Assembly: GCA_905203015.1 (NCBI GenBank)
Contig: CAJKUC010000002.1
Location: 124,001 to 188,000 of the forward strand
Direction of reading: 5' to 3'
From: an uncultured Christensenella sp.
GTDB lineage: Bacteria > Bacillota > Clostridia > Christensenellales > Borkfalkiaceae
Length of the DNA: 64,000 bases
The notes under the pieces: model-generated
Databases searched by the model: none
What the model saw: the letters and a program-made list of their open reading frames with translations, nothing else
What the model was told of the DNA's origin: nothing
Translations under genes and position numbers: made by a program
In this document: piece after piece, positions 1-7,650 of the stretch
Numbering within the stretch: position 1 is the first letter of the stretch
Layout: every line of letters starts with the position of its first letter

Positions 1-487
1 CGCCGGAAAGTTGCGAAGGTTTTGCGTTGATATACGCGCTCATCCCCACTTTATCGAGGTATCCGAGGGCGATTTTTTTCGCCTCGGCTTTATCGCGTTT
101 CAACACCACCGTCTGCGGCTTCACGCAATTCTGCAACGCCGTCATATTATTGAAAAGATTGAACGACTGAAACACCATTCCCGCTTTCGCGCGGTATTCG
201 GTGAGTTTCACCGACTTATCCGTAATATCCGTGCCGTGATACAGAATCTGCCCGCCCGAGGGCGTTTCCAGCAGATTGATACAGCGGAGCATCGTGCTCT
301 TTCCCGAACCGGAAGGGCCGATTACGGAAATCACGTCGCCTTTATTCACGCGGAAAGAAATATCTTTCAATACGGCGTGATCGCCGAATGATTTCTGCAG
401 GTTTCTCACTTCCAGAACGGGCGTATCGCCCCCCTCCGGAAAATTCTCCGAAGTTTCTTCCTTCATGGTATTTTGTTGGTCTTCCAT
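1..487 (-). CDS. Amino-acid ABC transporter ATP-binding protein (partial, C-terminus cut by window edge)
   Basis: The N-terminal 162 residues of a cytoplasmic ABC ATPase are visible. The Walker A motif GPSGSGKST lies near residue 52, followed by the Q-loop region MVFQSFNLF; the signature motif and Walker B lie beyond the window edge. The order of motifs fits the GlnQ/HisP family that energises polar amino-acid uptake. The start at 487 lies 3 bases after the stop of the binding protein-permease gene, and its ribosome site (GGAGG, 496-500) lies inside the end of that gene, so the two are co-transcribed and probably translationally coupled. The upstream lysine riboswitch suggests that the imported substrate is lysine. 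Family call is firm; substrate is inferred. Confidence 0.93.
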   Translation of the reverse strand, partial: MEDQQNTMKEETSENFPEGGDTPVLEVRNLQKSFGDHAVLKDISFRVNKGDVISVIGPSGSGKSTMLRCINLLETPSGGQILYHGTDITDKSVKLTEYRAKAGMVFQSFNLFNNMTALQNCVKPQTVVLKRDKAEAKKIALGYLDKVGMSAYINAKPSQLSG

Positions 488-490
488 CGC

Positions 491-2089
491 TCAATCCTCC
501 CTAACGTGAATTTCCGCTTCAAAATCGGATTGCGAACCGAACACGGTGTAATTTTTCTTGCCGTCCATCTTCTTTTCAAGCAAACGGAGCAAACGGGTAA
601 CCGTGAACGTAAGTACGAAATAAATCGCCGCAATTAATAAGTAAGTAACAAACGTATCCGCCGTTGCGCTAACAATTGTCTTTGCCTGGAAAAATAATTC
701 TGTAAAACCGATCACATTAAGTACCGATGTATCTTTAATATTAATCACGAATTCGTTTGCCACACTCGGCAGAATATTTCGGAATACCTGAGGAAGTACA
801 ACGTTCAGCATCGTCTGCCCGTGCGTCATGCCGATCGCATGCGCGCCTTCAAACTGCCCTTTATCCACAGAAATAATGCCGCCGCGTACGATTTCCGCCA
901 TATATGCGCCCGTATTGACGGAAACAATTAGTAATCCCGAAAAAATCACATTGAGAGTTCTTCCGTTATTAAGAAGCGCAAATCCCCAAAAAATCACCAA
1001 AGCCTGCACCATCATCGGAGTGCCGCGAAAAATTTCCACGTAAGCGTTTAAAATCCAATCGCCCATCTTTTTAATCCAACACAGAAATCGGTTCTTCGGC
1101 TTCGGCATTGTGCGGTATATTCCCACCAGAAAACCAATCAAAAGTCCGATCACCGTACCAATTAAAGAAACCAACAACGTATATCCAATCCCTTTAAAAA
1201 TCCAAGAATAATACGTGGCTATAATTTTAAACAGTCCGCCATTATTTTTTTCTGCTGAATATTCGTTGGCTTTCTGCATCATTTCCAAGCGGGTTTCCGC
1301 ATCAATTTGCGCAAGTACTTCATTGACCTGCTTGGTGAGTTCGCTACCTTTTTTTAAGCCGACAGCGACTTGCACATCCTCTTTTGATGCCGTAAATCCC
1401 GTATGATTATTTACAAGATGTATATAGGTAAAATTTGCATTTTTAGAACAATCCGCAATCGCCCCAGGTTCTTCTGCGACGTAGCCGTCAACAACTTTTG
1501 TGTTGAGTGCGTTAATCATTTCAGGAAATGTTCCAAGCGGCGTGTAACGACTGATACCATTTGCTGCGGCCTCGCGTTCCAATGCTTTATCGTGAAAAGT
1601 ACCATTTTGCGCAACAATCGTCGCTCCATTAAAATCGGAAAGGGTCTGTGCATCAGCAAATTTTCCGTCTTTTCTTACAACGATTACAAGTTGACTTTCA
1701 TAATATGCATCAGAAAAATCGATTGAAGCACTTCTTTCTGCCGTAGGACTCATACCAGCGATAATAAAATCGAGGACACCCGTTTGTACAGCAGGAATCA
1801 ACGCGTCCCAATCGTATTTCACAACTACCAGGTCTCGCCCAAGTGCTTCTGCAACTCTTTTAGCAATCATCACGTCGTATCCGTTTGCATATCCGTCGGC
1901 ATTGGAAATCTTCACCGAACCTTCCCCTACATATGCCTGCGTGAAATTAAAGGGATCATATCCACACTCCATACCTACAGTGAGTGTATTTCCGCTTTTC
2001 TTGTCATCTGTACTGTTGCAAGCAAAAAAACCAAATATTGTGAAAGCCGTAATCAATAAAATAATCAAAGACTTCAAAAACTTTTTCAT
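491..2089 (-). CDS. Fused substrate-binding protein and permease of an amino-acid ABC transporter (probable lysine uptake)
   Basis: This 532-residue protein has a lipoprotein signal (hydrophobic stretch ending FGFFAC, Cys near residue 24), a periplasmic-binding-protein type 3 domain (about 35-270, with the typical stretch GYDVMIAKRVAEALG) and a HisM/GlnP-type permease domain (about 285-520, with the EAA-loop-like stretch GAHAIGMTHGQTMLNVVLPQ). Fusion of receptor and permease in one chain is known in Firmicutes. It is transcribed from the promoter at 2415-2443 through a lysine riboswitch and terminator, then continues into the ATPase gene, so lysine or a related cationic amino acid is the likely substrate. 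Much of the binding-protein half is more A+T-rich than neighbouring genes, which may reflect transfer. Ribosome site AGGAG precedes the ATG. Confidence 0.92.
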   Translation of the reverse strand: MKKFLKSLIILLITAFTIFGFFACNSTDDKKSGNTLTVGMECGYDPFNFTQAYVGEGSVKISNADGYANGYDVMIAKRVAEALGRDLVVVKYDWDALIPAVQTGVLDFIIAGMSPTAERSASIDFSDAYYESQLVIVVRKDGKFADAQTLSDFNGATIVAQNGTFHDKALEREAAANGISRYTPLGTFPEMINALNTKVVDGYVAEEPGAIADCSKNANFTYIHLVNNHTGFTASKEDVQVAVGLKKGSELTKQVNEVLAQIDAETRLEMMQKANEYSAEKNNGGLFKIIATYYSWIFKGIGYTLLVSLIGTVIGLLIGFLVGIYRTMPKPKNRFLCWIKKMGDWILNAYVEIFRGTPMMVQALVIFWGFALLNNGRTLNVIFSGLLIVSVNTGAYMAEIVRGGIISVDKGQFEGAHAIGMTHGQTMLNVVLPQVFRNILPSVANEFVINIKDTSVLNVIGFTELFFQAKTIVSATADTFVTYLLIAAIYFVLTFTVTRLLRLLEKKMDGKKNYTVFGSQSDFEAEIHVRED

Positions 2090-2130
2090 GATAAAAGGCT
2101 CCTAAAAAATTATTTTTTGCGTTTGAAAAT

Positions 2131-2161
2131 AAAAAAATCACGATACTATCAAATATCGTGA
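2131..2161 (-). terminator. Riboswitch-associated intrinsic terminator
   Basis: The minus strand reads TCACGATA, a short loop, TATCGTGA, then seven T. It sits between the lysine aptamer and the ribosome site of the transporter gene, so it is the expected expression platform: lysine binding should favour termination. Confidence 0.85.
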
Positions 2162-2230
2162 CGTTTCGCAAAAAATCGGCGAAGCCTGCATATTCAATAG
2201 CGCAACGCGGCAATCGGCTTTCGCTTTCGC

Positions 2231-2400
2231 CGCGACAGTCGCAAAAGTGTTTCCCTTGCGCCCAGACAAGAAATCATCGGATATTGATTTCTCTCTTCGG
2301 CGTCCTCTCCTTTCCCGCGTCGGCTTTACGTTTTCCGCAAAATCGCGTTTTTCGTAATCCGCACCGACGTTTATCATATCGGACGCGCCTCTATCTGATT
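2231..2400 (-). promoter_or_regulatory. Lysine riboswitch (L-box)
   Basis: Read on the minus strand, the leader carries the conserved L-box blocks in order: AGATAGAGGCGCG (2384-2396), GGGAAAGGAG, GGACGCCGAAG, TTGTCTGGGCGC and GCGACTGTCGC (near 2229-2239). These are the hallmark elements of the lysine aptamer, a class I recognise from lysine biosynthesis and transport genes. The promoter lies just upstream and a strong terminator just downstream, which makes a complete transcriptional off-switch. The exact aptamer boundaries are approximate. Confidence 0.88.
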
Positions 2401-2414
2401 ATTTTATTGTTTGT

Positions 2415-2443
2415 ATTATAACGCCTTTTTCCGATAGTGTCAA
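2415..2443 (-). promoter_or_regulatory. Sigma-A promoter of the lysine-transporter operon
   Basis: The minus strand has TTGACA (2438-2443), a 17-base spacer and TATAAT (2415-2420), a perfect consensus promoter that starts transcription near 2408, directly upstream of the riboswitch. Confidence 0.9.
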
Positions 2444-2696
2444 CCGTTTTTCGCACAGAAAACGAATATTTTACGCGATATTTATCGATCTTCCCGATTT
2501 TTTACTTTTTTCGCACGGAATCGCCGCGAAAACCGCCGTTACACAGATATTTTTCACATTTGTCGCACGACGTGGCACAACACACGATCTTTTTTGCATA
2601 AATAAGATTATAGACGGCATTATTTTTTATATTTCCAACAATACAAACCTATTTCGGCACGTCGGGCGGCGCGAAAAAGAGTAATTTTGCAAAATC
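2444..2696 (-). other. Intergenic stretch with no recognised feature
   Basis: This A+T-rich 250-base stretch lies between the transporter promoter and the 3' end of the DUF11 gene. I see no convincing coding frame, structured RNA or clear terminator in it. Confidence 0.5.
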
Positions 2697-3083
2697 TCAC
2701 GCTTGCGTAACCTGAAAGGTAACCGTCAGAGACGAACCGTCCGAAACATCCGGAAGATTTACGCTGAGGACTCCGCCCGTAAACGTATAATCGGAAGTTT
2801 TCTCTCCGTCGATGTCCACGCCGTATTCGTCGTCGAACACAACGTTCGCCGTATCGAGTTTATCTGCCAGCACGCCTTTTGCGTACTTTTCGCCCGATTT
2901 ATTTTCCACGACAATCGTATACACAAGCGCACCGTCCACCTAATAGCGTTTATTTGCGCTGAGCGTAGCGGTAAGCCCTTCCACGATCGTCGTCGTCACC
3001 TGATTGCTTACAAAGGTGACGGGTACTTCATCCTCGCCGTACAAGCCGCTGAAATCGGCTTGATTCAATGTCGTTTTTGCCAT
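2697..3083 (-). pseudogene. DUF11-type surface protein interrupted by one in-frame amber codon
   Basis: A single frame of 129 codons runs from ATG at 3083 (ribosome site GGAGG) to TGA at 2697, broken only by TAG at 2940-2942 (codon 48). The first part begins MAKTTLNQADFSGLYG; the second resumes VDGALVYTIVVENKSG and continues to the end of a beta-sandwich of the kind called conserved repeat domain (DUF11, TIGR01451). Related proteins as I remember them have Trp before V/I-DG, so TGG to TAG is the simplest change. No frameshift is present and both halves look under selection. It may be a recent pseudogene, a read-through gene or an assembly variant. Function unknown; DUF11 proteins are usually extracellular, but no signal peptide is visible here. 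Confidence 0.75.
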
Positions 3084-3166
3084 ATCGTCCTCCGTTTTTC
3101 TGAAATTGATCGTATATACATACTCACAATTTCAATATGTGCCGCGATACGGCGCAATTGTCTCCG

Positions 3167-3592
3167 TCACACGCTTTTCGCCGCTTTCTCGCCGAGCGCT
3201 TCACATTCCGCACTTGCGGCTTCGTCGGGCGCTTCGTTGGCGATCACGCCGTCCGCGATCATCACGCCGCCCGCTTTTTTCACGCGTTCAGTCCAGGTGC
3301 GCATCCATTCGCCGTCGCCCCATCCGTACGAACCGAACAGCCCCACTTTCTTCCCTGCGAGTTTTCCTTCGATCGCCGAGAAAAACGGCTCGAATTCCGT
3401 CTCTTCCAGTTCTTCCGCTCCCATTGCGGGGCAGCCGAAAAGAAGCGCGTCGCTTTTCAGCACGGAAGCATCCGCTTCCGCCGCCGTCAGCATTTCCACA
3501 TCCGCCCCCGCGCGCTTCGCGCCCTCTGCCGCAGAAGCCGCCATCAGTTCCGTATTGCCCGTGCCCGACCAATAAACTATCGATACCTTCAT
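3167..3592 (-). CDS. Flavodoxin
   Basis: This 141-residue protein is a short-chain flavodoxin, a cytoplasmic FMN-carrying electron shuttle that often substitutes for ferredoxin when iron is scarce. The N-terminus MKVSIVYWSGTGNT holds the phosphate-binding loop (SGTGNT), and GCPAMGAEEL and GSYGWGDGEW are the usual FMN-contacting segments. Length matches the family. It lies 68 bases downstream of the DUF3793 gene on the same strand and is probably transcribed with it from the promoter at 4360-4388. The pairing and the palindromic sites upstream suggest metal- or redox-responsive expression, which is inference. Confidence 0.93.
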   Translation of the reverse strand: MKVSIVYWSGTGNTELMAASAAEGAKRAGADVEMLTAAEADASVLKSDALLFGCPAMGAEELEETEFEPFFSAIEGKLAGKKVGLFGSYGWGDGEWMRTWTERVKKAGGVMIADGVIANEAPDEAASAECEALGEKAAKSV

Positions 3593-3660
3593 ATTAAAAA
3601 ACCTCCTCTGATTTTTTATAATTTTTCGCTTTGTTTCGCGGCTTTTTCAAGCCGATTTAT

Positions 3661-4203
3661 TCAGCCCACTTTAAAAATTTTTGCCAGACTTTCCCCGCTT
3701 TCCATTCTTCTGCAAATACATTCCGAACACCGTTTATAACGATCGAATTTTTTAGCCGCCGACTGTACGTCGCCGTACACTTTCCAGTATCCGCATAATT
3801 TCAAGCCTTCTTTCGGGCTATGTATAAAACCTTTCACATCCGCAAGCGGATACCCCAAAAACACGCCCACTTCGTGCGGAAAGTCGCTTTTCCTCATTCG
3901 CCGCGCCAGCGTTTCCAAAGCCTCCGTTACGCTTTTGTATTCGTAGCCGTATTCCTTTAAAAACGCCCGATTTTCCGCGGAAAACAAAATTTCTTTCAAT
4001 GCGTTTTCGTTATAAATAAGCATTACGCACCTATCCCGCAGACACCGAAGACACACACAGAAAAAGCCCCGTTCCGAAAATTTTTCGGCGATCCCGATCG
4101 TTTTTTCCTCATATTCCCTTTTCACGCTTACGAGGCTCGCAGGCTTTATTCCCGCAAACGTCACTCCGCAATTTTTTCCCACCAGATATTCCGTCTCGCT
4201 CAA
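3661..4203 (-). CDS. DUF3793 family protein
   Basis: This 180-residue soluble protein has the features of DUF3793, a clostridial family of unknown biochemical role that I associate with flavodoxin and iron-uptake genes. Visible landmarks are the central segment FPHEVGVFLGYPLADVKGFI and a later CGYWKVYGD, with several Cys residues near both ends (FFCVCLRCLRDRC, RCSECICRR) that could bind metal. Start ATG follows a GGAGG site (4211-4215). The leader contains two near-identical palindromes (4222-4243 and 4328-4357) downstream of the promoter, and flavodoxin follows. A role in iron or redox response is inferred from context only. Confidence 0.85.
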   Translation of the reverse strand: MSETEYLVGKNCGVTFAGIKPASLVSVKREYEEKTIGIAEKFSERGFFCVCLRCLRDRCVMLIYNENALKEILFSAENRAFLKEYGYEYKSVTEALETLARRMRKSDFPHEVGVFLGYPLADVKGFIHSPKEGLKLCGYWKVYGDVQSAAKKFDRYKRCSECICRRMESGESLAKIFKVG

Positions 4204-4221
4204 ATTATCTCCTCCGTTTCA

Positions 4222-4243
4222 ATAGTTAGCAATTGCTAACTAT
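4222..4243. promoter_or_regulatory. Perfect 22-base palindrome, copy 1 (operator or RNA hairpin)
   Basis: The core AGTTAGCAATTGCTAACT is perfectly self-complementary and extends two more bases on each side. It ends 18 bases upstream of the DUF3793 start codon, next to the ribosome site. The core repeats at 4328-4357. The half site GTTAG resembles the IdeR/DtxR half site but the overall site does not match any operator I know. Confidence 0.7.
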
Positions 4244-4327
4244 CTGCTAAAAAATATGCGAAAGCACATGATCCGATATACAAAGTCGCTTCCGCATCTT
4301 TTCGTACCATCTCTGTATTTTCGCCGC

Positions 4328-4357
4328 ACATGTAGTTAGCAATCGCTAACTACATGT
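4328..4357. promoter_or_regulatory. 30-base inverted repeat, copy 2 of the same motif, at the transcription start
   Basis: ACATGTAGTTAGC and GCTAACTACATGT flank a four-base centre (AATC), with a single mismatched pair inside the centre. Its middle matches copy 1, with centres 110 bases apart. It begins right next to the -10 element of the DUF3793 promoter and covers the expected start site, a position suited to repression. As RNA it would form a long 5' hairpin. Confidence 0.75.
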
Positions 4358-4359
4358 AT

Positions 4360-4388
4360 AAGATAACAGATTTTTTCGGAAAAAGCAA
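4360..4388 (-). promoter_or_regulatory. Promoter of the DUF3793-flavodoxin operon
   Basis: The minus strand has TTGCTT (4383-4388), 17 bases, then TATCTT (4360-4365). The start site would fall at about 4353, inside palindrome copy 2, which leaves a leader of about 150 bases containing both palindromes. Confidence 0.6.
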
Positions 4389-4482
4389 GCGTTTACGGCA
4401 AAAAAACGGAAAAATATTTTTTCATTTTTTGTTTTTTATAACAGCGAAGCAATCGAGAATCATGCTTTTTTTTGCCGAATTT

Positions 4483-4513
4483 AAAAAACGGGGAAAGCAA
4501 AAACTTTCCCCGT
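4483..4513 (-). terminator. Intrinsic terminator of the GH3-lipoprotein unit
   Basis: ACGGGGAAAG and CTTTCCCCGT form a ten-base-pair stem, followed on the minus strand by six T. It lies 22 bases after the lipoprotein stop codon. Confidence 0.9.
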
Positions 4514-4535
4514 AAAAGCCGTTATTTCCGCGGAT

Positions 4536-5159
4536 TTACTCTTCTTCGGCGATCTGCCATTTTGCGTAAACGGTGAGATTACCGATCGAACCTTTTTCAA
4601 TGCCGCCGATCGGATTTTCGTAATTATTGTCCGTATACCAGCCGAGAAACACTCTTCCGTTGCTTTTCGGCGGAAGCAACGAAAACGATTCCGTTTCCAC
4701 CGTATACGTATCGGGATTTCCCGAATTATCCGCTCCGCGCAAAACGGCGTACGTGATCGTATATACAATCGCCGTGTATTCCGCTTCTATGTAAAAATTC
4801 CCGTTTTCGTCTTCCGTCGGAGTTTTCCAATTTCCGAGATAGCCGCGCTTTTCGGGAACGGCGAGATCGTCTTTGCCGATACCGCCGTTTTCCAGCAATA
4901 TTTCGCCGATCTTTTCGCCGTCCGCGTAATATATCGCGTAACGTTTTCTTGAGGAATCGCCCGTTTCGTCCTCTTTCGAGGGATCGTTGTCGGCCGAGCC
5001 GCCCTGCGGATTTTTCCCGTCGTTTTCGGAAACGTCTCTTTCCGCAGTTCTTCCCGCGCTTTCGTTTCCCGTTTTCTTACAGGCCGAAATGCCCGGAACG
5101 AGAGAAGACGTGATTGCCGCGCACACGAAAAACAACAGAACTTTTCTTAATTTCCTCAT
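4536..5159 (-). CDS. Lipoprotein with InlB B-repeat (Listeria-Bacteroides repeat) domain
   Basis: The chosen start at 5159 gives 207 residues: Lys/Arg-rich N-terminus, hydrophobic segment and a lipobox ending ISAC near residue 27, so the protein should be anchored outside the cell membrane. An acidic, Gly/Asn-rich linker (about 30-75) follows, then one or two beta-grasp repeats of the InlB B-repeat type, with the diagnostic VFLGWYTDNNYENP and LTVYAKW near the C-terminus. A GGGG-type ribosome site precedes ATG 5159; a longer frame upstream would bury the signal peptide. It lies 68 bases downstream of the GH3 gene and may share its transcript. Ligand unknown; such repeats usually serve as adhesive or spacer modules. 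Confidence 0.8.
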   Translation of the reverse strand: MRKLRKVLLFFVCAAITSSLVPGISACKKTGNESAGRTAERDVSENDGKNPQGGSADNDPSKEDETGDSSRKRYAIYYADGEKIGEILLENGGIGKDDLAVPEKRGYLGNWKTPTEDENGNFYIEAEYTAIVYTITYAVLRGADNSGNPDTYTVETESFSLLPPKSNGRVFLGWYTDNNYENPIGGIEKGSIGNLTVYAKWQIAEEE

Positions 5160-5227
5160 TCGTATTTTCCCCCTTGCCGAAAAAGCGCACCCGCTTTTAT
5201 TTGTACATTCTTTTGCTCGCGAAACGC

Positions 5228-7387
5228 TTACAGTAATCTGAACGATACGCTTTCCGCGCAATCCGAATCGCCGCCCGCATACGCCTCGAATTCCCCCGCT
5301 TCCGCGATGTATTCCGATTCGGCGTTATAAAATTTCAGCATGTCTTCCGTTATCGTAAATTGCACCGTCTGCGCTTCGCCCGCCTGTAAAAACACCTTTT
5401 TAAAGCCTTTCAACTCCTTGATCGGCCGCGTTACGGAAGCCGCTTTGTCGCGCAGATATAATTGCACCGTCTCCGTGCCCGCTCTTGCGCCGACGTTCTG
5501 CACCGTCACGCTCACCGTGACTTTTTCGCCGCGGCGCATTACGGCGGAAGAAACCGCAGGCGACGAATACGAAAACGCGGTGTACGAAAGCCCGTAGCCG
5601 AAAGGATACAGCGGCGCGTTCGGTCCGTCGATATACGAAGAACAATATCCCGTACGCACGGCGTCGTTTACGCGCGGCCTGCCTGTGTTGCAATGATTAT
5701 AATAAATCGGGCACTGCCCCGTGGCATACGGGAAAGACATGGGCAATTTTCCTTCGGGCGTCGCTATGCCGAACAAAAGTTCCGCAGCCGCGTTTCCGCC
5801 CTCCGTTCCCGGTTGCCACATCAGAAAAATCGCGCGGGCTTTTTCGGCAAGGCGGGAAATCGCGAGCGGTCTGCCGGAAAAGAGAAGCACTGCGGTGTTT
5901 TGATTCGCCCGCAATACGGCGTTCAAAAGCGCATATTGCGCCTCCGGCAATTCAAGATTCTGTTTGCTGTTTCCCTCGCCCGAATCCCCTTCGGGTTCGC
6001 CGAGCGTAAGAATTACGGCGTCTGCCCGGGCGGCAAGATCCGCCGCTTTTTGTATTTCTTCTTCGTTTGCCTCGGCGTTCAGCGCGCCGTCCACCCCCGT
6101 AGCGCATTCCACATCCGCATTTTTAAGAAGCGCACGCACGCCATCGGAAATTTTAACCGCGTCTTTTTCGCTTGCATAACAACACCATGCACCGTTGATT
6201 TTTCCCGTATCGCCGAACGGACCGATTACGGCGATTTTTTTCTCTTTGCCCGTAAACGGCAACAATCCGTCGTTCTTCAATAACACGGCGGCTTTTTCCG
6301 CCGCTTTCTTCGCCGTTTTACGATTTTCCGCGCTCAACACTTCCGCTTTGTAATTCTTTTCCGCTTCTTCTTTCGTCTTTCCGCAGTGAATATACGGATC
6401 GTCGAAAAGCCCGAGATCTTTTTTCAGATTCAGTACGCGCGTCACCGCTTCGTCGATCTGCGCTTCCGATACTCTTCCCTCTTTGATCAGTTCTTTCACG
6501 CAATGCAGATACGTAGCGGACATCATTTCGATATCGTTCGTTGCGGAAATCGCCTTATACGCGCATTCTTTTTCGTCTTCCGCCACGCCGTGTTGCATCA
6601 GTTCGCGAAACGAATTGTAATCGCTGATCACCACGCCGTTATATTTCCATTCGTCGCGCAGAATCCCTTTCACCAGTTTTTTATTCGCCGCGGCGGGTAC
6701 GCCGTTCAGGGAATTGAACGATGTCATCAGCATTTTTACGCCTGCGTCGATCGCCGCTTTATATGCGGGCAGATAAAATTCGCGAAGCGTGCGTTCGCTC
6801 ATATCCACGGTGTTGTAATCGCGCCCCGCTTCGGGCGCGCCGTATGCGGCGAAATGTTTCACGCAAGCGGCAAGTCCCTCGCTCTGAAAACCTTCCACCT
6901 GTGCCGCCGCCATCTGCGCGTTCAGATACGGATCTTCGCCCGTCGATTCCATCACGCGTCCCCAGCGGGCGTCGCGCACAAGATCCACCATAGGCGCGAA
7001 AGTCACGTCGATCCCCATCGTTTTCGCTTCCCTCGCCGCCATCGCCGCGCACTCTTTTAAAAGTTCGGGGGAAAACGTTGCGCCCATCGCCAGCGGAATC
7101 GGATACTGCGTAACGCAGCCGTGCACGACGTCCATCATAAACAGCATCGGAATCTTGTTCCTGTCCGCCTTCATGTGATTTTTCTGTATCGTCCGCACCT
7201 GATCCGTGCCGAGAAAATTCAACGCCGATCCGATTCCGGGAATATCCTCTTTTTGTATTTTCACCTCGGCTTTCGGTCCGGTAGCCGCCGTTTCGTCCGA
7301 TTCGTCGAAAAATATTCCGTTCAGTTGAGTGAGTTGCCGTAATTTCTCTTCGAGCGTCATCTGCGCCACAAGTTCTTTCACTTCCAT
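5228..7387 (-). CDS. Glycoside hydrolase family 3 beta-glucosidase-type enzyme
   Basis: This 719-residue enzyme cleaves terminal beta-linked sugars. The N-terminal TIM barrel carries CVKHFAAYG (substrate-binding Lys-His) and GVVISDYNS, whose Asp near residue 256 is the expected catalytic nucleophile. The alpha/beta sandwich domain follows (LLKNDGLLPF, then ILTLGEPEGDSGEG) and the C-terminal fibronectin-like domain ends the chain (ETVQLYLRDK). No signal peptide is present, so it probably works on imported oligosaccharides. Length and domain order are those of BglX-type enzymes; the exact glycosidic substrate cannot be told from sequence. A strong promoter lies at 7537-7565 and a surface lipoprotein gene follows. 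Confidence 0.93.
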   Translation of the reverse strand: MEVKELVAQMTLEEKLRQLTQLNGIFFDESDETAATGPKAEVKIQKEDIPGIGSALNFLGTDQVRTIQKNHMKADRNKIPMLFMMDVVHGCVTQYPIPLAMGATFSPELLKECAAMAAREAKTMGIDVTFAPMVDLVRDARWGRVMESTGEDPYLNAQMAAAQVEGFQSEGLAACVKHFAAYGAPEAGRDYNTVDMSERTLREFYLPAYKAAIDAGVKMLMTSFNSLNGVPAAANKKLVKGILRDEWKYNGVVISDYNSFRELMQHGVAEDEKECAYKAISATNDIEMMSATYLHCVKELIKEGRVSEAQIDEAVTRVLNLKKDLGLFDDPYIHCGKTKEEAEKNYKAEVLSAENRKTAKKAAEKAAVLLKNDGLLPFTGKEKKIAVIGPFGDTGKINGAWCCYASEKDAVKISDGVRALLKNADVECATGVDGALNAEANEEEIQKAADLAARADAVILTLGEPEGDSGEGNSKQNLELPEAQYALLNAVLRANQNTAVLLFSGRPLAISRLAEKARAIFLMWQPGTEGGNAAAELLFGIATPEGKLPMSFPYATGQCPIYYNHCNTGRPRVNDAVRTGYCSSYIDGPNAPLYPFGYGLSYTAFSYSSPAVSSAVMRRGEKVTVSVTVQNVGARAGTETVQLYLRDKAASVTRPIKELKGFKKVFLQAGEAQTVQFTITEDMLKFYNAESEYIAEAGEFEAYAGGDSDCAESVSFRLL

Positions 7388-7536
7388 TTTCTTCTCAGTT
7401 TTTCAAAGTCTTTCGATTGTTTCTCTCGCGAGCCGTTCCGAATTTTCTTTCATAAAAGTCGGTATCTATCGCCCGCTTCCCGCTGCGTTCCGAAACGGAA
7501 ACCCGCGATACGGACGGCGGCTTCGATATGGATATA

Positions 7537-7565
7537 ATTATAACATCCCGGAAAATCGCCGTCAA
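7537..7565 (-). promoter_or_regulatory. Promoter of the GH3 gene
   Basis: TTGACG (7560-7565), 17-base spacer, TATAAT (7537-7542) on the minus strand. The start site near 7530 leaves a leader of about 140 bases in which I recognise no riboswitch. Confidence 0.8.
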
Positions 7566-7604
7566 CCGCAGCGGCTTTTACGCATAAAAAAATATATTCC
7601 GTGC

Positions 7605-7623
7605 AAAACAGGCGTTGCCTGTT
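7605..7623 (-). terminator. Probable terminator after the metallo-beta-lactamase-fold gene
   Basis: AACAGGC and GCCTGTT form a seven-base-pair stem with a three-base loop, followed on the minus strand by TTTTGC. The short T tract makes it weaker than others in the window. Confidence 0.5.
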
Positions 7624-7650
7624 CCGTTTTACCGTTTTTTCTCCGTTTTT

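Noticed and set aside
4222..4357. Fur boxes before DUF3793
   Set aside because: The palindromes do not resemble the GATAAT repeats of Fur sites; the regulator is left unassigned.
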